Position numbers and translations under genes: made by a program. Source: an uncultured Collinsella sp. (GTDB lineage Bacteria; Actinomycetota; Coriobacteriia; Coriobacteriales; Coriobacteriaceae). From it: a DNA stretch of 64,000 nt. Positions 1 through 11,633 of the stretch are shown piece after piece (the first letter of the stretch is position 1; the number at the start of each line of letters is the position of its first letter). The notes beneath the pieces were generated by a model. It was not told the origin of the DNA and searched no databases. It saw only the letters and a program-made list of their open reading frames with translations. The stretch covers positions 1 to 64,000 of the forward strand of contig CATXWM010000007.1 in NCBI GenBank assembly GCA_958403205.1, in the 5' to 3' direction.

Positions 1-68
1 ATTTTGCCTCTTGACAATGTCCTGCTCATATTAAAAGGAACGTCCCCAAGTGCCGACTCAGCCCCACC

Positions 69-533
69 TTAGAAGTGGCGGCGGATGGCGTCGACCATGC
101 CCTGCGGCGTGGTTTGGCCGAGCACGTCGGCTGCGGCATCGGCGTCCATAAAGATGTTCATGAGCGCCTGCAGGGCCTCGACCTGACCGCCCGGCTCTGC
201 GATGCCCAGATTGATGACGATCTGCGCCGGCACCGGAGCGCCCATGCCAGCCATAGCGTTAAATGTCACGGGCGCGGCGGGCTTCACCACCGCGATATAG
301 GGCTTGGCCACAAACCCCGGATCGGTATGCGGAATGGCAATGTTTGCCGCCGGCATGGCAAGACCCGTGGGATAGGCATCCTCGCGCGTGCGAACGGCGT
401 CGAGCCAACCGGATGCAATGTAGCCACGTGGTGCAAGCTCGCCCTCGAGCCGCGCGAACACCTCATCCGGCGTTGCACACTCCCAATCAAAAAACACCAG
501 CTCAGGCGTAAACAGCGCTTCGTTATCCGCCAT
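69..533 (-). CDS. PTS sugar transporter subunit IIA (fructose/galactitol-type fold)
   Basis: A 154-residue cytoplasmic phosphocarrier of the PTS EIIA type-2 family, which passes phosphate from HPr to a sugar-specific IIB domain. The diagnostic segment AIPHTD places the probable phospho-accepting histidine at residue 69, inside the usual N-A-x-P-H-T context. The length fits a single free-standing IIA domain (about 150 residues). The start is supported by GAGAGGTGAG a few bases upstream. No IIB or IIC gene lies to its right; partners, if local, would be beyond the left edge. The fold and active site are clear, but the sugar is not (galactitol-like IIA proteins look most similar). The 68 bases downstream hold no recognisable feature. 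Confidence 0.85.
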   Translation of the reverse strand: MADNEALFTPELVFFDWECATPDEVFARLEGELAPRGYIASGWLDAVRTREDAYPTGLAMPAANIAIPHTDPGFVAKPYIAVVKPAAPVTFNAMAGMGAPVPAQIVINLGIAEPGGQVEALQALMNIFMDADAAADVLGQTTPQGMVDAIRRHF

Positions 534-552
534 GCGCTCACCTCTCTCATCT

Positions 553-606
553 AGTCACCTGCGACGTTCTTGAATGACTAGTCGTTAAAGAACGTCGCAG
601 GTGACT
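553..606. repeat. 54-bp near-perfect palindrome between purN and the PTS IIA gene
   Basis: Two perfect 19-base arms (553-571 and 588-606) flank a 16-base centre that is itself mostly palindromic around GACTAGTC. No U-tract follows in either direction, so it does not look like a simple intrinsic terminator although it lies just downstream of purN. It may be a REP-type element or protein-binding site. Confidence 0.8.
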
Positions 607-685
607 ACCCAAAACAAAAGGTGGCCACGTGCGCCTTGGCGCCAATGACCACCCTGACTACTCGGCTAAATTGTACTGTGCGCCG

Positions 686-1387
686 CTAGCCGCGAGGCGC
701 GTCAATTGCAACCTTGCCGCTCTCCAGCACATGGACGCGGCCGTCGGCGAGCATTTGCACGACCTCGGGATACAGCACGTGCTCAATCGCGTGGATGTGC
801 TCCTCGAGCGTATCGACGTCCCAGCCCTCCTCAACAGCCAGCGCGCGCTGGGCGATGATGGGGCCGTTGTCGTAGATCTCGTTGGCAAAATGCACGGTCA
901 CGCCAGTTACCTTGACGCCGCGCGCAAAGGCATCGTCGATCGCATGCGCGCCGGTAAAGCTCGGCAGCAGTGCCGGATGCAAGTTGACCACGCGGTTGGG
1001 AAACGCCGCCAGCAGCGGCGTGTGCACCATGCGCATGTAACCGGCCATGACCACATACTCGCAGTCGCGCTCGAGCAGCTCGTGCGCGATGATCTCGTCG
1101 GCGGCAATAGGGTCGGCATAGACATCCTTGGACAGCGTGAGCGTCTGGATGCCCGCGTGCTCAGCGCGCTGCAGACCCTTAGCCGAAGGACGGCTCGACA
1201 CCACAAGCTCAATCGAAGCGTTGAGCTTGCCGACGGCGATCAGATCGATCAGCGCCTGCAGGTTGGTACCCGAACCGCTGATGAGCACACCGATCTTGAG
1301 CGGCTCGGCCGTATCGGTGCCGGTCGGACGGGTGTAGGGCACAAAGCCCAGGCCCTCGGCGGCAGCCATCTGCTCGTTAGCGCTCAT
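686..1387 (-). CDS. purN: Phosphoribosylglycinamide formyltransferase
   Basis: Transfers a formyl group from 10-formyl-tetrahydrofolate to GAR, the third step of de novo purine synthesis. After an unusual N-terminal extension of about 30 residues the fold begins with KIGVLISGSGTNLQ. The active-site segment VVNLHPALLPSF carries N135 and H137, and the HF...YDNGP segment around D173 likely completes the N-H-D set. At 233 residues it is longer than the usual 190-210 because of the N-terminal extension and a short tail. Its ATG overlaps the end of purM by 11 bases, so translation is probably coupled. The extension could mean the real start lies further in, but no better ribosome site was seen. Confidence 0.95.
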   Translation of the reverse strand: MSANEQMAAAEGLGFVPYTRPTGTDTAEPLKIGVLISGSGTNLQALIDLIAVGKLNASIELVVSSRPSAKGLQRAEHAGIQTLTLSKDVYADPIAADEIIAHELLERDCEYVVMAGYMRMVHTPLLAAFPNRVVNLHPALLPSFTGAHAIDDAFARGVKVTGVTVHFANEIYDNGPIIAQRALAVEEGWDVDTLEEHIHAIEHVLYPEVVQMLADGRVHVLESGKVAIDAPRG

Positions 1388-2480
1388 CGGAGTACACGAC
1401 CTTACCGGAGCCCTCGACGCACTCGCCCACGCGGAACGGCTTCTCGCCCAGCGCGACCAGGGCCTCGGTCACCGCGGCCTCGTCCTCGGGGGCGACGATC
1501 AGGCATAGGCCAACGCCCATGTTGAAGGTCTTGCACGCCTCGTTGGGCGCAAGCTCGGCCTGGCGCGACACATAGGTGATGACGGGCGGAACGTCCCAGC
1601 CCATCTCGGCACCGTTGCGGGTGACCACAGCGTCGACGTCGTCGGCGAGCGCGCGGTTGAGGTTCTCGGTAATACCGCCGCCAGTGATGTGGGCGATAGC
1701 GTGCACGTTGGCGCCGCCGCGCAGCAGCTCCAGAATCGGCTTGACGTAGATGCGCGTGGGAGCCAGCAGGGCGTCTGCCAGCGATGCGCCGCCGAGTTCC
1801 TCGAGCGGACGGCTCAGCTCCTCGGCCTTAGCGGCGGCCTCGGGCGTGCCCGGCTTAATACCGTCGACGCCAATGACCTTACGCACGAGCGAGTAGCCGT
1901 TGGAGTGCACGCCGGTGGAAGGCAGGCCCAGGATCACGTCGCCGGGGCGGACGTTCGCGGGGTCGAGCATCTTGGGACGGTCGACGACGCCCACGGTAAA
2001 TCCGGCAAGGTCGTAGTCGGCAGGAGCCATGACGCCGGGGTGCTCGGCCATCTCGCCGCCCACGAGCGCGCAGCCCGCGAGCTTGCAGCCGTCGGCCACA
2101 CCCTTGATGATCTTTGCCATGTGCTCGGCCTCGATGTGGCCGATGGCAACGTAGTCCAGGAAGAACAGCGGCTCGGCACCCGAAGCCAGAATGTCGTTGA
2201 CGCACATAGCAACCAGGTCCTGGCCCACCGTCTCGTGACGGTCCATGATCTGGGCGAGCACGAGCTTGGTGCCCACGCCGTCGGTACCGCTAATCAGAAT
2301 CGGGTCTTCCATATCCTTAAGCGCGGCAGCCGAGAACAGGCCACCAAAGCCACCGATGCCGCCGATGACCTCGGGACGGTTGGTGTCCTTGACCATCTGC
2401 TTAATAGCGTCAACGGCGCGGCCGCCCTCGGCGGTATCGACGCCGGCATCCTCATACGTCACATGCTTGCTGTCGCTCAT
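1377..2480 (-). CDS. purM: Phosphoribosylformylglycinamidine cyclo-ligase (AIR synthetase)
   Basis: Closes the imidazole ring, converting FGAM to AIR with ATP. The 367-residue protein has the expected PurM features: the N-terminal GIGGFGG loop, a GTDGVGTK motif, the VAMCVNDILASGAEPLFFLDY core and the VGGEMAEHPG segment. Length is slightly above the usual 340-350. A strong GAGAGGAAGG ribosome site precedes the ATG. It is the first gene of a purM-purN unit. purF lies 157 bases upstream on the same strand, separated by a probable terminator, so the three could be one partly attenuated operon. Confidence 0.97.
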   Translation of the reverse strand: MSDSKHVTYEDAGVDTAEGGRAVDAIKQMVKDTNRPEVIGGIGGFGGLFSAAALKDMEDPILISGTDGVGTKLVLAQIMDRHETVGQDLVAMCVNDILASGAEPLFFLDYVAIGHIEAEHMAKIIKGVADGCKLAGCALVGGEMAEHPGVMAPADYDLAGFTVGVVDRPKMLDPANVRPGDVILGLPSTGVHSNGYSLVRKVIGVDGIKPGTPEAAAKAEELSRPLEELGGASLADALLAPTRIYVKPILELLRGGANVHAIAHITGGGITENLNRALADDVDAVVTRNGAEMGWDVPPVITYVSRQAELAPNEACKTFNMGVGLCLIVAPEDEAAVTEALVALGEKPFRVGECVEGSGKVVYSDER

Positions 2481-2613
2481 CTGAGCCTTCCTCTCCCACT
2501 ACCGTGGCGCCGCGCGGGCGCCAAACGGTGCTCATAGTTGCGTTCATTTCGGCGCGCGCCATAACAGCACGCGCCGTCATATCAACAAAACAGCAGGTAA
2601 AGCCTACCAAAAT

Positions 2614-2638
2614 AAACCTGTCCCTACATGGCAGGTTT
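2614..2638 (-). terminator. Probable intrinsic terminator after purF
   Basis: Seven-base arms (2614-2620 and 2632-2638) form a hairpin that begins at the purF stop codon; on the minus strand it is followed by ATTTTGG. The 3' half contains GGGACA, a motif shared with other gene-end hairpins in the window. Confidence 0.45.
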
Positions 2639-4308
2639 TAGGCCTCGCCGTGCTCCTCTTCCCAGCTGCGGTCGTCGTATTTCTCGACCACGGCGTCGTC
2701 ATCAAAGTGCAGCGGCTTGTCCAGGTTGCGGGGCTTAAAGCCCTCCATGAACTTGTCGCGGCCAAAGCTCTCGGGAATCGCCACGGGGTAGCGGCCGGTA
2801 AAGCACGCATCGCAGTAGCCGCCTTTGGGCATGACCTTAAGCAGGCCCTCGACCGAAAGGAAGGCCAGCGAATCGGCGCCGATATACTCGCAAATCTCGT
2901 CGACCGTCTTGTTGGCGCTGATAAGCTGCGACTGCACGTCGGTATCGATACCATAGAAGCACGGCCAGATGACCTCAGGCGAGTTGATGCGGATATGAAT
3001 CTCCTTGGCGCCGGCGTTGCGCAGCATCTTGACGAGTTGCACCATGGTGGTGCCGCGCACAATGGAGTCGTCGATGACGACCAGGCGCTTGCCCTCGATG
3101 TTGTCGCGCAGCGGGTTGAGCTTCATGCGCACGCCCATGGCACGCAACTCCTGCGTAGGCTCGATAAACGTACGGCCCACGTAGCGGTTCTTGATAAGGC
3201 CCTCGCCAAAGGGAATACCGCTCTCGTGCGAATACCCCTCCGCGGGCGGCAGGCCGGAGTCGGGCACGCCGATGACCAGGTCGGCCTCGACGGGCTCCTC
3301 ATGTGCCAGCTGACGACCCATGTCGTAACGGCAGGCATAGACGCTCTTGCCGTTCATGATGGAGTCGGGGCGGGCAAAGTAGACCTGCTCAAAGATGCAG
3401 TTTGCGGGCTCTTCGGCTGCAGGCACGCCCTGCTCGGATACCAGACCCTCGGCGCTGATGCGCAAAATCTCGCCGGGACGAACGTCACGGACGTACTCGG
3501 CACCCACGATGTCGAGTGCGCAGGTCTCGGAGGCAACGACCCAGCCGCCGGCGCGCGTGACATGGGTGGTGGCGTCGACCGTCGCGGCGCCGTCCTGCGA
3601 CGGCAGCTGCGAAACGGATGCGGCATCGGCCTGGTCCAGACCCTCGTCCACCAGCTTGCCCAGCACGAGCGGGCGAATGCCGTGCGGATCGCGGAATGCG
3701 TAGAGCGCCTGCTCGTTGATGAGCGTCATGGCGTAGCCGCCGCGCACGAGCTCCATGGTCTTACGAATGCCCTCGCGCAGATGACCCGTACGCTGGGTAA
3801 AGTAGCCGATAAGCTTGGTCGCAACCTCGGAATCCGAATTGGAGAGGAACGGCACGCCCAGCTCGATCAGCTGGCGGCGCAGCTCGTCGGTGTTGACGAG
3901 GGTACCGTTGTGCGCAAGCGCGATAATGACGCTATTGATGGTAGAGAGGTGCGGCTGCGAGGCTTCCCAGCTCTTGGCGCCGGCAGTGCCATAGCGCACG
4001 TGGCCCACGGCCAGCTGGCCGGAGAGCGTCGACAGGTCGGCGTTGGAGAACACGCGGTCGAGCAGTCCCAGGTCTTTGCGAACCATAACCGTGCCGCCAT
4101 CACCCACGGCGATTCCCGCCGATTCCTGGCCGCGATGCTGCAGCGCGCGCAGACCAAAGTACGTCAGTCGAGCCACATCGCGATCGGGTGCCCACACACC
4201 AAAAATGCCGCATTCCTCATGCAGCTGGTCGGAGTCCGGATCATACGTCGACATGGTCTTCACCTGTCCCGCGGCGCGCTCGGCCGCGTGGATGGTTTCT
4301 TGAGACAT
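2638..4308 (-). CDS. purF: Amidophosphoribosyltransferase (iron-sulfur type)
   Basis: Makes phosphoribosylamine from PRPP and glutamine, the committed step of purine synthesis. The N-terminal nucleophile glutaminase domain starts at C33 in EECGIFGVWA, so a 32-residue propeptide must be removed. The phosphoribosyltransferase domain carries the PRPP loop VVIDDSIVRGTT (about 410-421). C304, C450, C499 and C502 (the last two as C-D-A-C) fit the four-cysteine cluster of the Bacillus-type Fe-S enzymes. At 556 residues it is longer than usual, partly from a low-conservation insert around residues 222-255 in the glutaminase domain. A second in-frame ATG at residue 19 would shorten the propeptide; the first has GAGGGG upstream and is preferred. 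Confidence 0.97.
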   Translation of the reverse strand: MSQETIHAAERAAGQVKTMSTYDPDSDQLHEECGIFGVWAPDRDVARLTYFGLRALQHRGQESAGIAVGDGGTVMVRKDLGLLDRVFSNADLSTLSGQLAVGHVRYGTAGAKSWEASQPHLSTINSVIIALAHNGTLVNTDELRRQLIELGVPFLSNSDSEVATKLIGYFTQRTGHLREGIRKTMELVRGGYAMTLINEQALYAFRDPHGIRPLVLGKLVDEGLDQADAASVSQLPSQDGAATVDATTHVTRAGGWVVASETCALDIVGAEYVRDVRPGEILRISAEGLVSEQGVPAAEEPANCIFEQVYFARPDSIMNGKSVYACRYDMGRQLAHEEPVEADLVIGVPDSGLPPAEGYSHESGIPFGEGLIKNRYVGRTFIEPTQELRAMGVRMKLNPLRDNIEGKRLVVIDDSIVRGTTMVQLVKMLRNAGAKEIHIRINSPEVIWPCFYGIDTDVQSQLISANKTVDEICEYIGADSLAFLSVEGLLKVMPKGGYCDACFTGRYPVAIPESFGRDKFMEGFKPRNLDKPLHFDDDAVVEKYDDRSWEEEHGEA

Positions 4309-4349
4309 GGCATCCCCTCAGAGCCTCGTTATTTGGCGTTACCTGCCCT

Positions 4350-4355
4350 ATTATA
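4350..4355 (-). promoter_or_regulatory. Probable -10 element for purF
   Basis: TATAAT on the minus strand, preceded by TGCG (close to an extended -10), 42 bases upstream of the purF start. No clear -35 was seen. Another TATAAT on the plus strand (4415-4420) could serve the divergent membrane-protein gene but also lacks a good -35. Confidence 0.4.
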
Positions 4356-4602
4356 CGCACGGCAAGACAAGCACTCCCGCGCATGAACAGCGCTTTTTAA
4401 AAGCCCACCGAGCTTATAATCCGTTTTGCAGCCAAACATTTTATTGGGCAACCGCCTCGGGGCCGACGATCCCGCATGCTTCCGCCGCGACGCGTCTCGC
4501 CCGCCGTTGGGGCTTGCATTGTTGCAATTGGGACGTTCGTCCTGTCTTTTGGCAGGTCGGCGGCGTATCCTTGTACCTACAGCAAAACGAGAAAGGTTAT
4601 GT

Positions 4603-5832
4603 ATGGATCGAAACGAACTCGACCCCAGCGTCCCCAGCGCCACGGAGGTCAAGAAGATCCCCCTCATCATTAAGGTATACGCCGTCCTGTGCATCCTGTC
4701 CGGCGTGGGCACGCTCCCGTCGGTCGGCGCCTTTATGTGGCAGGTCATCACCGCGCTCATCAACGGCAACGCCGCCGCCAAGCTCGGCGACAACACGCTC
4801 GTCGCGGTCGGACTGATTGTCGCCGGCATCATGCTCTCGGCTGCCAGTGCCGTCATCTTGATCATCTTTGGCCTTGACCTCATCAAGAACCAGCGCCGCA
4901 ATGCCGCCCGTCTGTCCTATATCCTTATCGCATTGACCGTCGTCGAGCTTTTGGTTGACGTGATGCTCCAGGGCATCGGGCCTTTCTTGCTGCGCCCCGC
5001 CATCCAGCTCGGCATCCTCGTCGCGCTTTCGACCACCGTCGACCCCACGCTGCGCCAGGAGCGCGAGCTGCAACGCCGCCTGCAGGAAATGCTCGATCGC
5101 GACGCCGCCGCCGAGGGCATGCTCGGGCGCGATGAAACCGGCGAAGGCTACATCAAGCTCAACTACTTCAACCTGTTCTGGGTATTCTTTGTCTGCTGCA
5201 TACTCGGCCTGATCGCCGAGGACATCTGGCACATGACGGTCGACGACCCCGGCGTCTACCAGAACCGCGCCGGCATGCTGTTTGGCCCCTTCAGCCCCAT
5301 CTATGGATTTGGCGCCGTACTCATGACCATGGTGCTCAACCGCTTCTACAAAAAGAACCCCATCATTATCTTTTTGGTGAGCGCGCTGCTCGGCGCGAGC
5401 TTTGAGGTGTTCGTGGGCTGGTTTATGCAGACCTCGTTTGGAGTGGTCTCGTGGAGCTACTCGCACATGAAGCTGTTCGGCATGCCCGACCCGCTCGCCG
5501 TCCTTACGGGCGGACGCACCTGCACGGGCTTTGCCTGCCTGTGGGGCCTGGGCGGCCTCATCTGGATCAAGCTGCTGCTGCCGAGGCTGCTCAAGCTCAT
5601 CAATATGATTCCCTGGAAGAGCCGCTACTCCGCTACCGTCATCTTCACCATCATTATGCTGGTCGATGGCGTTATGACGCTGCAGTCGCTCGATTATTGG
5701 TATCAGCGCGTCAACGGCACGGAACCGGATATTCCCGTTGCGCAGTTCTACGGCAAGTACTTCGATAATGACTTTATGGAGAATCGCTTCCAGAGCATGA
5801 CCATGAGCCCCAAGGATGCGACGCGCGTGTAG
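4603..5832 (+). CDS. CmpB-type polytopic membrane protein (putative ABC-transporter type IV family)
   Basis: A 409-residue integral membrane protein with about nine hydrophobic segments. The N-terminal part (first ~150 residues) has three or four helices, followed by a charged stretch of about 60 residues. The C-terminal half resembles the CmpB-type family: FWVFFVCCILGLIAEDI, a LFGPFSPIYGFGAV segment, and a conserved TGGRTCTGF...W region. The family is named as a putative ABC permease but its function is unproven. The ATG at 4603 is chosen because GAGAAAGG sits seven bases upstream; the open frame extends further 5' without such support. It is a single plus-strand gene among minus-strand genes and ends at a strong terminator. 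Confidence 0.8.
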   Translation: MDRNELDPSVPSATEVKKIPLIIKVYAVLCILSGVGTLPSVGAFMWQVITALINGNAAAKLGDNTLVAVGLIVAGIMLSAASAVILIIFGLDLIKNQRRNAARLSYILIALTVVELLVDVMLQGIGPFLLRPAIQLGILVALSTTVDPTLRQERELQRRLQEMLDRDAAAEGMLGRDETGEGYIKLNYFNLFWVFFVCCILGLIAEDIWHMTVDDPGVYQNRAGMLFGPFSPIYGFGAVLMTMVLNRFYKKNPIIIFLVSALLGASFEVFVGWFMQTSFGVVSWSYSHMKLFGMPDPLAVLTGGRTCTGFACLWGLGGLIWIKLLLPRLLKLINMIPWKSRYSATVIFTIIMLVDGVMTLQSLDYWYQRVNGTEPDIPVAQFYGKYFDNDFMENRFQSMTMSPKDATRV

Positions 5833-5853
5833 CGCCAACCGCGTCCAAAACGC

Positions 5854-5893
5854 AAAATGCCCGCCGGTATCACACGTACCGGCGGGCATTTTT
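5854..5893. terminator. Bidirectional intrinsic terminator
   Basis: Perfect 13-base arms (5857-5869 and 5876-5888) with a 6-base loop, A-rich on the left and T-rich on the right, so it can stop both the membrane-protein gene (plus) and the MoaE-like gene (minus). Confidence 0.9.
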
Positions 5894-5922
5894 ATAAACG
5901 AGTCTTCTATCGACGCAAGCCT

Positions 5923-6342
5923 CTACGCCTCGCGCTCGACCTCACTTACGCATTCGTTCTTGATGGTGCCAACGAGCGCCTGCAGCGCATCGACCACGTG
6001 CGGGCGAATGTCCCCGCCAATGAGCACGAGCATGATGTCGTCACCTACGGCAAGCTCGCCGCTTGCCAGCCACACGCGCACATAGCCGATACCCGGCATC
6101 GCGCGCGTGGCCTCGATAGCAGCCTGCACTTTCTGAGCATCGAAGCCGAACACCATGCCGCCCACCTTGTGGCCCGGCGCCACGCCATCGGTCTCGACAC
6201 CGCGCGCCTCGGCCTTGGGCGTCGCGCGCACCACACCGTTATGTGTCAGATACATACCGCACGCAGGTGCCGACGAATCGGCCTTGGCCTCGCGCAGCCA
6301 AGCATCAACCGAAGGCATCGTTTTGCCATTCTCGAGCATCAT
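5923..6342 (-). CDS. MoaE-like protein (molybdopterin synthase large-subunit family)
   Basis: About 139 residues. The C-terminal half (YVRVWLASGELAVGDDIMLV, then IRPHVVDALQALVGTIK) follows the layout of MoaE, in which a G-E-L-x-x-G-D segment is followed by a helix and a lysine near K-x-x. In MoaE, with MoaD, this site inserts sulfur into precursor Z. The N-terminal part is unlike classical MoaE, and no moaA, moaC, moaD or mogA gene is nearby, so it may be a repurposed relative. The frame stays open to 6372, but GAAAGGGGAA lies just before the ATG pair at 6342/6339, which therefore decides the start. The sortase gene ends 34 bases upstream and is probably co-transcribed. Confidence 0.6.
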   Translation of the reverse strand: MMLENGKTMPSVDAWLREAKADSSAPACGMYLTHNGVVRATPKAEARGVETDGVAPGHKVGGMVFGFDAQKVQAAIEATRAMPGIGYVRVWLASGELAVGDDIMLVLIGGDIRPHVVDALQALVGTIKNECVSEVEREA

Positions 6343-6375
6343 TTCCCCTTTCACCGTCATTGAGTAGCCCATTAT

Positions 6376-7374
6376 CTATTCCTCGACCGGCGTGAGCACC
6401 ATGACGGCACGTGTGTTGCTCAGCGATAACGAACGACAGGTCACAAGCGTTACGACCTTGGTTGCCGAAGCGGCACGATCGGTGGCATCGCTCGCCACGG
6501 CAGAGGCACCGTCGAGCATCTCGGACAGGTAGTTCTTGAGCCCGTCGTCGCCCTCAAAATTGGTCGTGCGCGCCTTGGCATACGTGTCCTCGACAACTTT
6601 GGTCGCCAGTGGTCGCAGTTTATACGTAGCATCCCGTGTGATGTAATACACGAACTCGATGCTATCGAACGTTGCCTGATCAGTGGTGTCCGAAATCACG
6701 TTGAACATCGACCCGTCATTCATGTGGTGGCCGTAGATCGTGGTCTGCTGGTCAACCATTCCCGGCGCGGTATCGTCACTGTCCAAGAAGATCGCACCCG
6801 ATGCATTGGACGTACCGTCAAACAGCGTGTTGAGGTATTTGGAGTTGTTATTGGTCTGCACCACGGGATAGTTGATGTTGGTTCCCGGCGCGTAAATCCA
6901 ACCCACAACCTCGGGATTTGTCTGGGCAAGTGCATCGAAGTCGATAATCGGCACGCCGCTGGCGTCCTTATCGCTTACATATTGCTTCTCGATTTTCTGG
7001 TACGAATCGCTTGCCTGCTTATAGCCAATCTGAGCATTGATAAAGATGGCAGCGGCGGCAACAATCAGGCCGATGCCGATGATGATGAGCAGAATGGGAA
7101 CAATGGAGCGGCGCTTTTTGCGCGGCGGCTCGGTGTAATCCGACGGCGCGGCATGCGATGAAGACCGGGGCGGCTTCTTAGCGTTGCTATAAGGAGAAGG
7201 TCGATATGCGGCTGGCGCGTCCTGTCGACGATGCGTCGCCGGTGTCACGGGGCGCGGCGCGCGCGGCTGCTGAGGAGAGGATGTCCGACCCTGCTGTGCC
7301 CCATGGGCAGCACTCGGCTTCGACGGATCGGGGATCTGAGAAGCCTTGAATCGTTTTCCCTGATAGTCAGACAT
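6376..7374 (-). CDS. Class B-type sortase with long N-terminal cytoplasmic tail
   Basis: A 332-residue membrane-anchored transpeptidase that would cut a sorting motif and attach surface proteins to peptidoglycan or to one another. Residues 1-88 are Pro/Ser/Arg-rich and polar; a single membrane helix spans about 90-112; the catalytic domain follows, with PEVVGWIYAPGTNINYPVVQ typical of SrtB-like enzymes, H216/H217 in YGHHM, C313 in TLVTCRS and R322. The ATG at 7374 is preceded by AAGGAG; an open-frame extension of 32 residues lacks support. It lies between purE and the MoaE-like gene. Candidate substrates in this window are the proteins ending at 26210, 27846 and 63259. Confidence 0.88.
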   Translation of the reverse strand: MSDYQGKRFKASQIPDPSKPSAAHGAQQGRTSSPQQPRAPRPVTPATHRRQDAPAAYRPSPYSNAKKPPRSSSHAAPSDYTEPPRKKRRSIVPILLIIIGIGLIVAAAAIFINAQIGYKQASDSYQKIEKQYVSDKDASGVPIIDFDALAQTNPEVVGWIYAPGTNINYPVVQTNNNSKYLNTLFDGTSNASGAIFLDSDDTAPGMVDQQTTIYGHHMNDGSMFNVISDTTDQATFDSIEFVYYITRDATYKLRPLATKVVEDTYAKARTTNFEGDDGLKNYLSEMLDGASAVASDATDRAASATKVVTLVTCRSLSLSNTRAVMVLTPVEE

Positions 7375-7409
7375 GGCTCTCCTTATACTGCGGTGAAACG
7401 GCGGAACGC

Positions 7410-7874
7410 CTAGGCGTCGGCCATCTCCTGCTTCATCTTCTCGATAACCTTGCGGTACTCGGGGTCGCAAGCGCCCAGAATCTGCGTGGCGTAGATGGCG
7501 GCGTTCTTGGCGCCGTTGATGGCAACGCAGGCCACGGGCACGCCCGAAGGCATCTGCACCATCGACAGCAGCGAATCCATACCGCCCAGGTCACTCGTCT
7601 TCATAGGCACGCCGATAACCGGCAGCGGCGTAAAGGCAGCCACGACACCACCCAGGTGAGCGGCCTTGCCAGCGGCGGCGATAATCACTTTGATACCGCG
7701 ATCGGCAGCAGTCGAAGCCCACTCGTGGACCTTCGCCGGCGTGCGGTGCGCGCTTGCAATCACAAGCTCATAGGGCACGCCCAGTGCCTCGAGCTCGGCG
7801 GTGCAACCTTCCATAACGCCCAGATCGGACTTGGAACCCATGATGATCCCGACAACCGGCTTTTGATCTGCCAT
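7410..7874 (-). CDS. purE: 5-(carboxyamino)imidazole ribonucleotide mutase
   Basis: Class I PurE, which rearranges N5-CAIR to CAIR in purine synthesis. The 154-residue protein shows GIIMGSKSDLGVM at the N terminus (the substrate-binding S-D pair), the ASAHRTP motif with the catalytic histidine, and AAAGKAAHLGG in place of the more usual AAGxAAHLPG. The ATG at 7874 sits eight bases from AGGAGGT; a TTG two codons earlier is too close to that site. No purK was found in the window. The sortase start lies 35 bases downstream, so the two genes may share a transcript. Confidence 0.96.
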   Translation of the reverse strand: MADQKPVVGIIMGSKSDLGVMEGCTAELEALGVPYELVIASAHRTPAKVHEWASTAADRGIKVIIAAAGKAAHLGGVVAAFTPLPVIGVPMKTSDLGGMDSLLSMVQMPSGVPVACVAINGAKNAAIYATQILGACDPEYRKVIEKMKQEMADA

Positions 7875-7960
7875 AAACAAAGACCTCCTGTTGAGAGCGG
7901 TGACGCGGCGAATCCGCGACCCTTAACTACTGAGAGTAGTATAGCTGCTCCCGTCCCTGC

Positions 7961-8065
7961 GGTCCCCGGGTGCCCCGCGTCGGGCTGGGTTTTTATCTTC
8001 GCTCCCCTTGCTTCGCAAAGTCGCTCAGACAATAAACCCAGCCCGCCGCGGGGCACCCGGGGACC
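7961..8065. repeat. Long hairpin A (35-base arms, related core)
   Basis: Arms at 7961-7995 and 8031-8065 are complementary with about two mismatches. On the minus strand the 35-base core carries CTGAGCGACT-TGC...GGAGCGAA, also found in hairpin B. The hairpin lies directly upstream of a possible purE -10 (TATACT on the minus strand, 7938-7943). The whole 7875-8317 gap between carB and purE contains hairpins A and B and one short palindrome, and no gene that I can support. Confidence 0.85.
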
Positions 8066-8106
8066 TACCGGGGATTGCCATGACGTACGTTGGCTGAAAT
8101 ATTAAC

Positions 8107-8142
8107 GTGGGATCCGCCGTTCGAACGAACGGCGGATCCCAC
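8107..8142. repeat. 36-bp perfect palindrome between purE and carB
   Basis: Arms of 17 bases (8107-8123 and 8126-8142) with a 2-base centre and a BamHI-like GGATCC in each arm. A T5 run follows on the plus side after seven bases; on the minus side AT-rich sequence follows. It may help end the carAB transcript. Confidence 0.85.
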
Positions 8143-8215
8143 ACTCACTTTTTATTCAGCCCTAGTCATCGCGCAAAGCCCCTTCGGCAGCACACGGTGC
8201 AACCGAGTCACCGCA

Positions 8216-8306
8216 GGCCGGGACGGGAGGGGCCGAGTTTCCTCCTGAGCGACTCTGCTTGCAGCCGGAGCGAAAGGGGGAAATCTCGGCCCCTCCCACC
8301 CCGGCC
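8216..8306. repeat. Long hairpin B just after carB (related core)
   Basis: Arms at 8216-8240 and 8281-8306 pair with a few mismatches; their sequence is unrelated to hairpin A's arms. The core on the plus strand contains CTGAGCGACT-TGC...GGAGCGAA, nearly the same as A's. It starts 11 bases past the carB stop and may act as an mRNA 3'-end structure. Confidence 0.8.
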
Positions 8307-8317
8307 GACCAGGTCAA

Positions 8318-11632
<3,315 letters not shown>

Positions 11633-11633
11633 G

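Noticed and set aside
2650..4386. 578-residue open frame antisense to purF
   Set aside because: Shadow of purF; composition is that of reverse-translated coding sequence.
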